The translations under genes were made by a program, and so were the position numbers. A DNA stretch of 40,905 bases from SYHX01 sp049317645. GTDB lineage: Bacteria; Bacteroidota; Bacteroidia; UBA7662. Of the stretch, positions 8,650-16,216 are shown piece after piece. The stretch spans positions 1 through 40,905 of the forward strand of contig JBMOHV010000007.1 in assembly GCA_049317645.1 (NCBI GenBank), given 5' to 3'. A model generated the notes under the pieces. The model worked only from the letters and a program-made list of their open reading frames with translations. It searched no databases and had not been told where the DNA came from. Position 1 is the stretch's first letter. Each line of letters starts with the position of its first letter.

Positions 8650-10074
8650 ATGATTGCAATGCCCTCTCTGCAAGAGGCTGGCCTGGACAACGGCAGGCTC
8701 GAAGTCGTTTACCAGCGCTTGGTCCAAAACGGGCTGAAGATTTGCACCGATAGCCGGAAATTGCAGGCCGGGGATTGTTTTGTGGCCCTGCGAGGCGAGC
8801 GATTTGATGGACACGGTTTTGTGGGCAAGGCCCTGGAAGGCGGGGCGGCCGTTGTTTTGGCCGAAGAAGTGCCTGAATCGGCGGATACGTCCCTTCGAGA
8901 TCGGGTTCTCTTGGTACGGGACAGCTTGGCGGCCCTTCAATGCCTGGCCAGGCACCATCGCCGCTCCGTTCCCGGACTCCAAGTGATAGGGGTTGCCGGT
9001 TCCAACGGCAAAACCACCTGCAAAGAACTTATTTATGCAGTGTTATCCAAACATTATGTTTGCCATGCCACGCCCGGCAATTACAACAATCACTTGGGGG
9101 TTGCCCTCAGCTTGTTGGGCATCCGGGAGGGCACCCGTTTGGCTGTGATTGAAATCGGTACGAATCATCCCGGTGAAGTGGAGATGCTTTGCCATTTGGC
9201 AGAACCGGATTTGGGTGTTGTTACCAGCATTGGCAAAGAACACCTGGAGGGATTGGGGAGTTTGGAGGCCATCCTCCACGAAGAAACCGCTTTGTACCGC
9301 TGGTTAAACGAGCGGGGTGGGCAGGCCTTTGCAAATAGGGATAATAATTTGATAATGAGAGGTATAAAAGACTTACGTCCTCCCATTACCTACGGGGTTC
9401 ATCCCGAATCCGATTGCGTAGGCCGATTGGTCAGCACGTTTCCAACCCTTCAATTTCGATGGGATTTCAATGCCAAATCGTTGATCGATGCCCCCTTGTT
9501 GGAAAGTAAAATTTACGGGGACTACAATTTTGCGCATGTTCTGGCGGCGGCGGCCATCGGTCGCTACCTGTCGGTTCCCTACGACAAAATTTCGGAGGCC
9601 TTAACCACCTGGGAACCCCGCAACAACCGATCGCAATGGCTGGCACACCGGGGCCACGGGGTGGTGTTGGATGCCTACAACGCCAATCCGGACAGCATGC
9701 AAGCGGCCTTGGGGCATTTTGGCCGAATGGATCACCCGCACAAAGCGTTGTTGTTGGGAGAAATGCTGGAGCTGGGCGAACATAGCGAATACGAGCATCG
9801 CTTCTTGCTCGAAAATTTGCTGCGGGATCCCTGGGAGGTCTGCTGCTTGGTGGGGGGAGCTTTTTGGAACTTGAGGGCCGAATTTCCGACTTTTCATTTT
9901 TTTGAGCGGGCCGAGGATCTGCATCGGTTTTTGGGGTCTTCTCGTTGGCCGGCCTCGGCGGTTCTGGTCAAAGGCTCGAGGGGGAACGCCATGGAACAAT
10001 ACCTCGATAGTTTGCCCTGGGCTGCAGAGGGCCCTGACCAGGCGGGGGAATCCTCGGTACCCAGCGGGGGCTAA
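8650..10074 (+). CDS. murF: UDP-N-acetylmuramoyl-tripeptide--D-alanyl-D-alanine ligase
   Basis: MurF joins D-Ala-D-Ala to UDP-MurNAc-tripeptide with ATP, the last cytoplasmic step of peptidoglycan precursor synthesis. The 474-residue protein has the full Mur ligase layout: an N-terminal substrate-binding domain (TDSRKLQAGDCFVAL), the ATP loop GSNGKTT at residues 117-123, the central domain with GNYNNHLG and EIGTNHPGE, and the MurF signature YNANPDSM at 343-350 in the C-terminal domain. The start is the ATG at 8650 (a second ATG three codons on is equally possible). It diverges from the FG-GAP gene across only 41 bp and converges with the ComF-family gene. The last 15 or so residues are a loose Gly/Pro/Ser-rich tail. 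Confidence 0.95.
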   Translation: MIAMPSLQEAGLDNGRLEVVYQRLVQNGLKICTDSRKLQAGDCFVALRGERFDGHGFVGKALEGGAAVVLAEEVPESADTSLRDRVLLVRDSLAALQCLARHHRRSVPGLQVIGVAGSNGKTTCKELIYAVLSKHYVCHATPGNYNNHLGVALSLLGIREGTRLAVIEIGTNHPGEVEMLCHLAEPDLGVVTSIGKEHLEGLGSLEAILHEETALYRWLNERGGQAFANRDNNLIMRGIKDLRPPITYGVHPESDCVGRLVSTFPTLQFRWDFNAKSLIDAPLLESKIYGDYNFAHVLAAAAIGRYLSVPYDKISEALTTWEPRNNRSQWLAHRGHGVVLDAYNANPDSMQAALGHFGRMDHPHKALLLGEMLELGEHSEYEHRFLLENLLRDPWEVCCLVGGAFWNLRAEFPTFHFFERAEDLHRFLGSSRWPASAVLVKGSRGNAMEQYLDSLPWAAEGPDQAGESSVPSGG

Positions 10075-10080
10075 ATTTGG

Positions 10081-10107
10081 TTTAGTCCGGACCCACCATG
10101 GACTAAA
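10081..10107. terminator. Candidate bidirectional terminator between murF and comF
   Basis: The arms tttagtcc (10081-10088) and ggactaaa (10100-10107) are exact inverted repeats with an 11-base loop between two convergent genes. The tails are AT-rich rather than clean T-runs (ttcggttt on +, ccaaattt on -), so function is likely but not certain. The hairpin overlaps the comF stop codon. Confidence 0.45.
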
Positions 10108-10834
10108 TTCGGTTTCGACGTCGGGCCAAGACCATCACCGATAGGCGGGCCCCTCGCCGGATGAGCAGGTTCCCGCATTGTTCGAGGGTGGCTCCGCTGG
10201 TCATGACATCGTCCACCAGTAGGAGGTGCAGGCCGTTCAGGTCCCGTTGGTCGGTCCGGTACGGGCCACCGTCCAGGGTTCTGGCTTGGACAAAATCCCT
10301 TTTGGCTTGTTCACTGCGTTGATTCCTGCCCAAACGGGCCAGATTGCGGCCCCCTTCGAGCCGTTGGAGGAGGTGCGGGTAGACCGGGAGCGATCCATGG
10401 GCGGCCATGCCCTCGGCCAGGAGGAGGGCCTGGTTGTAGCCCCGGCTCCAGGTGCGCTGGATGGTCGTGGGGACGGGGACCAGGCCATCGGGCAGCGGCG
10501 CCATTCGCTCCCGGTGCCGTGCCATGGCACGGCCCAGGGCGGGGCCCAGGGTCCGCCTTCCCCCAAACTTGAGGGCCTTGTACAGGGCCTCCGCCCTGCT
10601 ACCCGCCTCCGCCCACCACAACGCATGGACCGAAACCACCGGCATGCGCCAAGCCAGCTCTTGCTCCAGACCAAGGGCATCGACCCGGTCCATCACCCTC
10701 AATTCGATGCTGCATCCCAAGCAGTAGGCATGCCCCCTTTCAGGAGGCTCGCCGCCACAACCCGGACAGGGCTGCACCGACGCCCCCAAAACAAAGTCCG
10801 CCAGGCGGCGTTGAGGGTAAAAGGCCTCAAGCAT
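10103..10834 (-). CDS. ComF family phosphoribosyltransferase-like protein
   Basis: ComF-family proteins combine an N-terminal zinc-finger-like Cys cluster with a type I phosphoribosyltransferase fold; in several bacteria they are needed for DNA uptake, probably in the cytoplasm with the ComFA helicase. The 243-residue protein shows CPGCG and CLGC near the N-terminus, then VPVPTT, the RGYNQA segment characteristic of ComF, and a PRPP loop LLLVDDVMTSGATL near the C-terminus. The start is the ATG at 10834. It stands alone on the minus strand between murF and the foldase genes, and no other competence gene is in the window, so a role in natural transformation is not shown here. Confidence 0.88.
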   Translation of the reverse strand: MLEAFYPQRRLADFVLGASVQPCPGCGGEPPERGHAYCLGCSIELRVMDRVDALGLEQELAWRMPVVSVHALWWAEAGSRAEALYKALKFGGRRTLGPALGRAMARHRERMAPLPDGLVPVPTTIQRTWSRGYNQALLLAEGMAAHGSLPVYPHLLQRLEGGRNLARLGRNQRSEQAKRDFVQARTLDGGPYRTDQRDLNGLHLLLVDDVMTSGATLEQCGNLLIRRGARLSVMVLARRRNRI

Positions 10835-10868
10835 ACCCCAAAACTGCTGAGGCTACGGGCCTTTAGCG

Positions 10869-10876
10869 TATTTTTG
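10869..10876 (+). promoter_or_regulatory. Candidate -7 promoter element upstream of the foldase genes
   Basis: The octamer tatttttg fits the Bacteroidota -7 consensus TAnnTTTG in the right orientation, 67 bp before the foldase ATG. No TTG box at the usual -33 distance was found, so support is partial. Confidence 0.33.
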
Positions 10877-10892
10877 GCATCCTTTGCGAAAC

Positions 10893-10926
10893 AAATCATC
10901 CACACTCACAAATCATCCACACTCAC
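10893..10926. repeat. 17-bp tandem duplication in the 5' leader of the foldase gene
   Basis: Two exact adjacent copies of a 17-bp unit (aaatcatccacactcac) occupy 10893-10909 and 10910-10926, ending 17 bp before the ATG at 10944. They lie in the probable untranslated leader. Confidence 0.9.
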
Positions 10927-10943
10927 AACCCAAAACTCAGACC

Positions 10944-13100
10944 ATGCTCATCAAATCGTCTTCATTCCGGACCATCCCATCCTTGAGGGGCGCTTGGATT
11001 GCCCTTGTGGCCCTGACCGCCTTCGCGTCAACCGCCCTTGCCCAGGATGCACAACCCGTCAATGCCCAACCCGTCAATGCCCAACCCGTCGATGCCCCCG
11101 TTCTTTTTGAGATTCGCGGAGGTGGCTTGCCCGATGAACCCATTCGAACCGATGAATTTGTAACCCTCTTCAACAAGAATAATTTCAAAAAAACTGCGGC
11201 AACCCGCGCCGAGTGGGAGGAGTACCTGGATCTCTACGTCAAATTCAAACTCAAAGTCCGGGAAGCCATCCGGTTGGGCATGGATACCACCCTCAAATTC
11301 AAAGAAGAATTGACGGGCTACCGCAACCAATTGGCTCAGCCCTATTTGCGTGACAAGGAAACGGATCAATTTTTGTTACAACAAGCCTTTGACCGCTCCC
11401 AAATCGAAATCCGTGCGGCCCATATCATGGTGCGCGTTGAAGAATCCGCCTCTCCAGCCGACAGCCTCAAGGCCTATAACAAGGCCCTGGCACTCCGTCA
11501 AGAAATTGTGGACGGCAAAGACTTCGCCGAATTGGCCAAGACCCAATCCGACGATCCATCGGCCTCCGAAAACGGAGGCGACTTGGGCTTTTTCTCGGCC
11601 TTTCGGATGATTTATCCTTTTGAAGAAGCCGCTTACAACACCCCCAAGGGCTCTCTCTCCCCGGTCTTCCGCACCCAATACGGTTACCACTTCCTCAAAG
11701 TCATCGACCGCCGTGCGGCTCGCGGCGAAATCCGGGTCGCCCACTTGCTGGTCAAAAGCCCCGAAACCGACAACGATACCCTGCGGCAACAAGCCCACGC
11801 CAAGGTTGATACACTTTATGCCCGCCTCCGTTCCGGTGAATCCTTCGAAGAACTGGTCAAACAGTACAGCGAAGACCCCAGCACCTCGGACAAAGGAGGG
11901 GTACTCCCCTTCTTCGGCACGGGCCGCATGATCCCTGATTTTGAAGAAGCCGCCTTTGGCATGGCCCGCGATGGGGATCTCTCCCAACCGGTCCAAACCC
12001 CCTACGGTTGGCATATCCTCAAGCGCATCGAATACCGCCCCGTACCAGACTTCGAAAAATCCAAGGGAGACCTGGAACTCAAAATCGCCCGCGATACCAG
12101 GGCCAACCAAAAAACAGCCAACCTCATCACCAAACTCAAAAGCGAATACGGCTATTTCGAAAACAGCCCTGCGATTGAAGCCGTTTTGGCCTCGGTGGTT
12201 GATAGCCTATACAGACGCCAAGAATGGAAAGCCCCCACCCAGTGGATGATGAAGGCCCAACCCGGTCGCTGGGATGCCCAGCGGATTTCCAGCGAGAAAA
12301 CATCTCGCGCCAAAAAACCAGCGGTCAACAAACCCACCGAAACCCTCACCGATACGATCGTGCATCGTTACGGGGACCGGACGCTGCGTCAATCCGAACT
12401 CGCCCTTTGGCTGGAGCAGGAACAAAAGAACCTCAACGGTGCCGACCCCTCCATCTATGTCCGCCAAGTTTACAATACCAAAACCGAACAAGCTTTGTTG
12501 GCCTACGAAGACAGCCGTTTGGAAGCCAAATACCCCGCCTTCCGTGCCCTCATGAAAGAATACCGCGAAGGCATTCTGCTTTTTGATTTAATGGACCAAA
12601 AAGTCTGGTCCAAAGCCATGAACGACTCGACCGGACTGGAAGACTTCTTCAAAAGCCGAGCCGAACAATACCAATGGAAAGACCGGATCGATGCCGCGAT
12701 TTATACCTGTCTGGACGAGGCAACCGCCAAATCCGTTCGCAAAAAAGCCAAATCCGGAAAAATCAGCCCCGAAGAAATTTCCAAAAGCCTGAACAGCCAA
12801 AACCCGCTGAATGTCAAATTTGTGAGCGGCAAATTTGAAAGCGGTTCCCAACCCGTCTTGGATTCCTTGCCACGCAAAAAAGGCCTGCAAGGACCCTTTG
12901 GACGGAACAAACAATGGGTGGTGGTCCAAACCCGCGATCTCCTACCGGCCGGCCCCAAAAAACTCGCCGAAGCCCGCGGACCCCTAACCTCTGATTACCA
13001 AAACGAATTGGAATCCCGCTGGTTGAACGAACTCCGTTCCACCTACAACGTCACCATTGATCGCAACATTTTTGAGACCCTCCTTCCCGCCCAACCCTAA
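10944..13100 (+). CDS. Periplasmic peptidylprolyl isomerase with two parvulin domains
   Basis: This is a SurA/PpiC-type foldase, 718 residues, expected to act in the periplasm on outer-membrane proteins. A signal peptide (ending near ALAQD) is followed by a three-fold five-residue repeat, an N-terminal chaperone-like helical region, and two successive parvulin domains recognised by IRAAHIMV with NGGDLGFF and by IRVAHLLV with KGGVLPFFG, each ending in YGYHFLK or YGWHILK. A further helical region of about 300 residues (rich in Lys and Glu) makes it longer than E. coli SurA. The ATG at 10944 fits the signal peptide; an in-frame upstream codon at 10884 gives a poor N-terminus. The next foldase starts inside its 3' end, so both are probably made from one mRNA. 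Confidence 0.88.
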   Translation: MLIKSSSFRTIPSLRGAWIALVALTAFASTALAQDAQPVNAQPVNAQPVDAPVLFEIRGGGLPDEPIRTDEFVTLFNKNNFKKTAATRAEWEEYLDLYVKFKLKVREAIRLGMDTTLKFKEELTGYRNQLAQPYLRDKETDQFLLQQAFDRSQIEIRAAHIMVRVEESASPADSLKAYNKALALRQEIVDGKDFAELAKTQSDDPSASENGGDLGFFSAFRMIYPFEEAAYNTPKGSLSPVFRTQYGYHFLKVIDRRAARGEIRVAHLLVKSPETDNDTLRQQAHAKVDTLYARLRSGESFEELVKQYSEDPSTSDKGGVLPFFGTGRMIPDFEEAAFGMARDGDLSQPVQTPYGWHILKRIEYRPVPDFEKSKGDLELKIARDTRANQKTANLITKLKSEYGYFENSPAIEAVLASVVDSLYRRQEWKAPTQWMMKAQPGRWDAQRISSEKTSRAKKPAVNKPTETLTDTIVHRYGDRTLRQSELALWLEQEQKNLNGADPSIYVRQVYNTKTEQALLAYEDSRLEAKYPAFRALMKEYREGILLFDLMDQKVWSKAMNDSTGLEDFFKSRAEQYQWKDRIDAAIYTCLDEATAKSVRKKAKSGKISPEEISKSLNSQNPLNVKFVSGKFESGSQPVLDSLPRKKGLQGPFGRNKQWVVVQTRDLLPAGPKKLAEARGPLTSDYQNELESRWLNELRSTYNVTIDRNIFETLLPAQP
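11052..11096. repeat. 15-bp tandem repeat, three units, after the foldase signal peptide
   Basis: Three adjacent 15-bp units (caacccgtcaatgcc twice, then one copy with a single change) encode repeated QPVNA just after the signal-peptide cleavage region. The reading frame is kept. Confidence 0.92.
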
Positions 13101-14568
13101 GGGCCGTTTATACGGACTCTGCCTGGCCGGTTTGCTTTTGCTGACCAGCCATCAAGGAGACGCTAGCCCGCTTCCCAAAAAAACAAAGGAGACCCCTGCC
13201 GTTTCTTCAACCAACCCCTTGGCCCCCTCCACCGGTCCCAAGGTTTTTGACAGCCTAGAAACGCCGTCTGCGGTCTTGGTTTCCGAAGGGATTTTGGCCC
13301 AAGTAGGTGACAAAATTATCCTGCGTTCGGAGCTTGAATCCGAGGTCCGTAACACCCTCAACCAAGAAAGCGCCGTCCCAAATCCCGAGGAATCCCAGGT
13401 TCGATGCATGGTGTTTGAACAAATGATTTTGGGCAAAATGCTTCAATTGCAGGCTGAGTTGGACTCGCTAGAAATATCTTCCGAAGAAATTGAAAATCAA
13501 TTGGATCGACGAATTCGATACTTTGCGGGCATGCTGGGTGGTCAAGAAAAAATCGAAGAATTCTACGGCAAAACCATGCCCGAAATCCGGGAGGAATTCA
13601 AGCCTCAAATCAAAGACATGCTTCTCTCTCAGAAAATGAGAGACCAAATCACCTCGGAAGAACAAATCACACCGGCCGAGGTCAAAGCGTATTTTGAAAA
13701 AATCCCTACCGACAGCCTTCCCTTGGTGCCTGCCGAGGTGGAATTGGGTCAATTGGTCATCAAGCCCAAACCAGGCTCCGAAAACAGAAGCCTGGCCATC
13801 GAAAAAATCCAAACATTGCGGGAACGCATTCTCAAGGGAGAATCCTTTGCCACCCTGGCCATACTCTATTCGCAGGATCCCGGCAGCGCGCGTGAAGGAG
13901 GGGGATTGGGCTTTTTTGGTCGGGGCGATATGGTTCCGGAATTTGAAGCCGTTGCTTTTCGTCTCAAACCCGGTGAAATATCGCCGGTGGTCAAATCTTC
14001 CTTTGGCTACCACATCATTCAGCTGATCGCCCGACGAGGCGAACGAATCAATTGCCGACATCTCCTCATCAAACCCTCCATCGGTAGCATGGAACAAACC
14101 CAGGCCCGCCAACTTTTGGATTCCCTCCGAACCCTTTTGGTGGATGGCCGAATCAATTTTACCGAGGCGGTACGCAAATATTCGGACGACCCCGAAACCA
14201 AAGCCTTTGGAGGAATGTTGGCCCCTCCCCAAGGGGCTGGCATGCGTTGGCCGATTGACCAACTTACCCCGGATTTGTACTTTGCCATCGAAAAGATGAT
14301 TGAAGGCTCCTACTCAGATGTGCAACCCTACACCGCAGCAGGCGGTGAAACCGGCTATCGGGTCGTCCTTCTAAGCAAAAGAACCTCGCCTCACCGCACC
14401 AGCCTTGAATCGGATTACGAAAAAATTCAAGAAACCGCCCTCCAAATCAAGCGTTTGGATCGACTCAACCGTTGGATTGAACAAAAATCCAAAGAAATCT
14501 ATGTCCGATTAACCGACTTGGCCCCGGCTTGTCCGACGGTGCAACGTTGGAATTTTGGCGCTGAATAA
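13057..14568 (+). CDS. Second SurA-type peptidylprolyl isomerase
   Basis: This 503-residue SurA-like foldase is expected in the periplasm. A hydrophobic signal segment (LYGLCLAGLLLL) precedes a SurA N-terminal domain (VGDKIILRSELE), a clear parvulin domain (VELGQLVI, EGGGLGFFGRG, FGYHIIQL), and a second, weaker parvulin-like domain (INCRHLLIKP, FGGML). No ATG fits before the hydrophobic segment. The most likely starts are TTG at 13057 or TTG at 13072, both inside the end of the preceding foldase gene, so the genes overlap by 29-44 bp, which suggests translational coupling. Two adjacent and different parvulin proteins are common in Bacteroidota. The exact N-terminus is uncertain. Confidence 0.85.
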   Translation: MIATFLRPSFPPNPKGRLYGLCLAGLLLLTSHQGDASPLPKKTKETPAVSSTNPLAPSTGPKVFDSLETPSAVLVSEGILAQVGDKIILRSELESEVRNTLNQESAVPNPEESQVRCMVFEQMILGKMLQLQAELDSLEISSEEIENQLDRRIRYFAGMLGGQEKIEEFYGKTMPEIREEFKPQIKDMLLSQKMRDQITSEEQITPAEVKAYFEKIPTDSLPLVPAEVELGQLVIKPKPGSENRSLAIEKIQTLRERILKGESFATLAILYSQDPGSAREGGGLGFFGRGDMVPEFEAVAFRLKPGEISPVVKSSFGYHIIQLIARRGERINCRHLLIKPSIGSMEQTQARQLLDSLRTLLVDGRINFTEAVRKYSDDPETKAFGGMLAPPQGAGMRWPIDQLTPDLYFAIEKMIEGSYSDVQPYTAAGGETGYRVVLLSKRTSPHRTSLESDYEKIQETALQIKRLDRLNRWIEQKSKEIYVRLTDLAPACPTVQRWNFGAE

Positions 14569-14613
14569 CAGCAGCCAGCGATTCACTCCGCCGCCGCTGT
14601 TCGGCGAAAACTC

Positions 14614-16152
14614 TTAGATTTCGAAGCGAATGCCCTGGGCCAGGGGCAAACGATCGGTGTAATTGATGGTATTGGTCTGACGACGCATATAGGCTTTCCA
14701 GCTATCCGAACCGGATTCGCGACCTCCGCCCGTCTCCTTTTCGCCGCCGAAGGCGCCGCCAATTTCGGCACCCGATGTACCGATATTGATATTGGCAATT
14801 CCACAATCGGAACCTGCAGCGGAGAGGAATTGTTCTGCCTCTAACAAATTACGCGTAAACATGGCCGAGGACAAGCCCTGAGGTACCGAGTTTTGAATTT
14901 GAATCGCGGTTTTGGGATCGCTGTAGGAATGAACATAGAGAATAGGCGCAAAGGTTTCGTGCATGACGATGGGTGCATCGGCTGCGATTTCGATCACGCA
15001 GGGTTTTACATAACAACCTGACTCAAAGCCGGTCCCACTAAAAACACCCCCTTCAACCAGCACACGCCCGCCCTGCTCCTTGGCCTGCATAATGGCATGG
15101 TTGTAGGCCTGCACAGCCTGCAAATCAATCAAGGGGCCCACATGGTAGGCCGGATCCAAAGGATCACCAATGCGTAGCTGCCCGTAGGCAGCCACCAAAC
15201 TGCGGGTCATTTCGTTGTAGATGGATTCATGAATAATCAGCCGGCGGGTGGTGGTGCAGCGTTGACCAGCGGTCCCTACCGCCCCAAAGACTGCACCGAT
15301 GGTGGCCAGTTTGAGATCGGCATCCGCAGCAACGATGATGGCATTGTTACCACCCAATTCCAACAAAGACCGACCCAGTCGTCCGGCAACGGCGGTGGCC
15401 ACTGCTTTGCCCATGCGTGTTGATCCCGTGGCCGATACCAACGGAACGCGCGGGTCTTGGCTCAGCCATTCCCCAACCCGGGCATCTCCCACCACCAATC
15501 CGCTGAGTCCTTCGGGGGCCCCAAAGGCCTCCATAACGCGGGCCGTGATTTTTTGACAAGCCAAGGCGGTCAAAGGTGTTTTTTCGGAAGGTTTCCAAAC
15601 GCAAGCATTCCCACAGACCCAGGCAATCATCGTATTCCAACTCCAGACGGCCACCGGGAAATTGAAGGCCGAAATAACACCGACCACCCCCAACGGATGC
15701 CATTGCTCGTACATGCGGTGACCGGGACGTTCGCTGTGCATGGTGAGGCCATATAGCTGGCGGGAAAGGCCCACCGCAAAATCACAGATATCGATGATTT
15801 CTTGGACCTCTCCCAAGCCTTCCTGGAGGCTTTTGCCCATTTCGTAGGATACCAATTGACCCAAGGGCTCTTTGAGGCGTCGAAATTCTTCACCCAGCAA
15901 GCGGACCAATTCACCGCGGTGGGGCGCCGGCACCGTTTTCCATTCATGAAAGGCCGCAACAGCCGCGGCCATGACCTGTTCGTAGTCGGCATGGGATGCT
16001 TGGGTGACCGAGCCAATCAAGGCCCCATCCACCGGCGATCTGGATTCCAGCAAGGCACCCCCTGCATTCAAGGTCTGGCGACCCGTCGAAGCCCCCGATT
16101 CCAAACCCTGCAATTCGAGGGCGCTCAACATTTGATTCAGCGAATGATTCAT
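14614..16152 (-). CDS. Aldehyde dehydrogenase, ALDH7 (antiquitin) type
   Basis: This NAD(P)-dependent aldehyde dehydrogenase has 512 residues. Its closest recognisable family is ALDH7, which oxidises alpha-aminoadipic semialdehyde/piperideine-6-carboxylate in lysine breakdown. The catalytic Cys is in GQRCTTTRR (Cys299), the general base Glu in LELGGNN (Glu265) and the cofactor region in AFNFPVAVW and WKPSEKTPL. The N-terminal segment with SPVDG and the EMGK/EGLGEVQE region are typical of ALDH7. The frame is open upstream to 16314, but the ATG at 16152 matches the usual N-terminus. No lysine-degradation partner is nearby, so the substrate is inferred from family resemblance only. It converges with the foldase operon and follows the M1 peptidase gene by 64 bp. 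Confidence 0.9.
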   Translation of the reverse strand: MNHSLNQMLSALELQGLESGASTGRQTLNAGGALLESRSPVDGALIGSVTQASHADYEQVMAAAVAAFHEWKTVPAPHRGELVRLLGEEFRRLKEPLGQLVSYEMGKSLQEGLGEVQEIIDICDFAVGLSRQLYGLTMHSERPGHRMYEQWHPLGVVGVISAFNFPVAVWSWNTMIAWVCGNACVWKPSEKTPLTALACQKITARVMEAFGAPEGLSGLVVGDARVGEWLSQDPRVPLVSATGSTRMGKAVATAVAGRLGRSLLELGGNNAIIVAADADLKLATIGAVFGAVGTAGQRCTTTRRLIIHESIYNEMTRSLVAAYGQLRIGDPLDPAYHVGPLIDLQAVQAYNHAIMQAKEQGGRVLVEGGVFSGTGFESGCYVKPCVIEIAADAPIVMHETFAPILYVHSYSDPKTAIQIQNSVPQGLSSAMFTRNLLEAEQFLSAAGSDCGIANINIGTSGAEIGGAFGGEKETGGGRESGSDSWKAYMRRQTNTINYTDRLPLAQGIRFEI

Positions 16153-16216
16153 GACTTTTGTCTTTTGGGCCTTAGAGAATGCCAAGGCCTGCAAAAGTAC
16201 AATAAACTCCTCCTGA

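Noticed and set aside
13468..14262. 264-codon minus-strand frame inside the second foldase gene
   Set aside because: It is antisense to a conserved parvulin domain and has no independent coding signs.
14569..14613. GC-rich stem (cgccg/cggcg) between the second foldase and the aldehyde dehydrogenase
   Set aside because: Several competing five-pair stems are possible and none is followed by a T-run.
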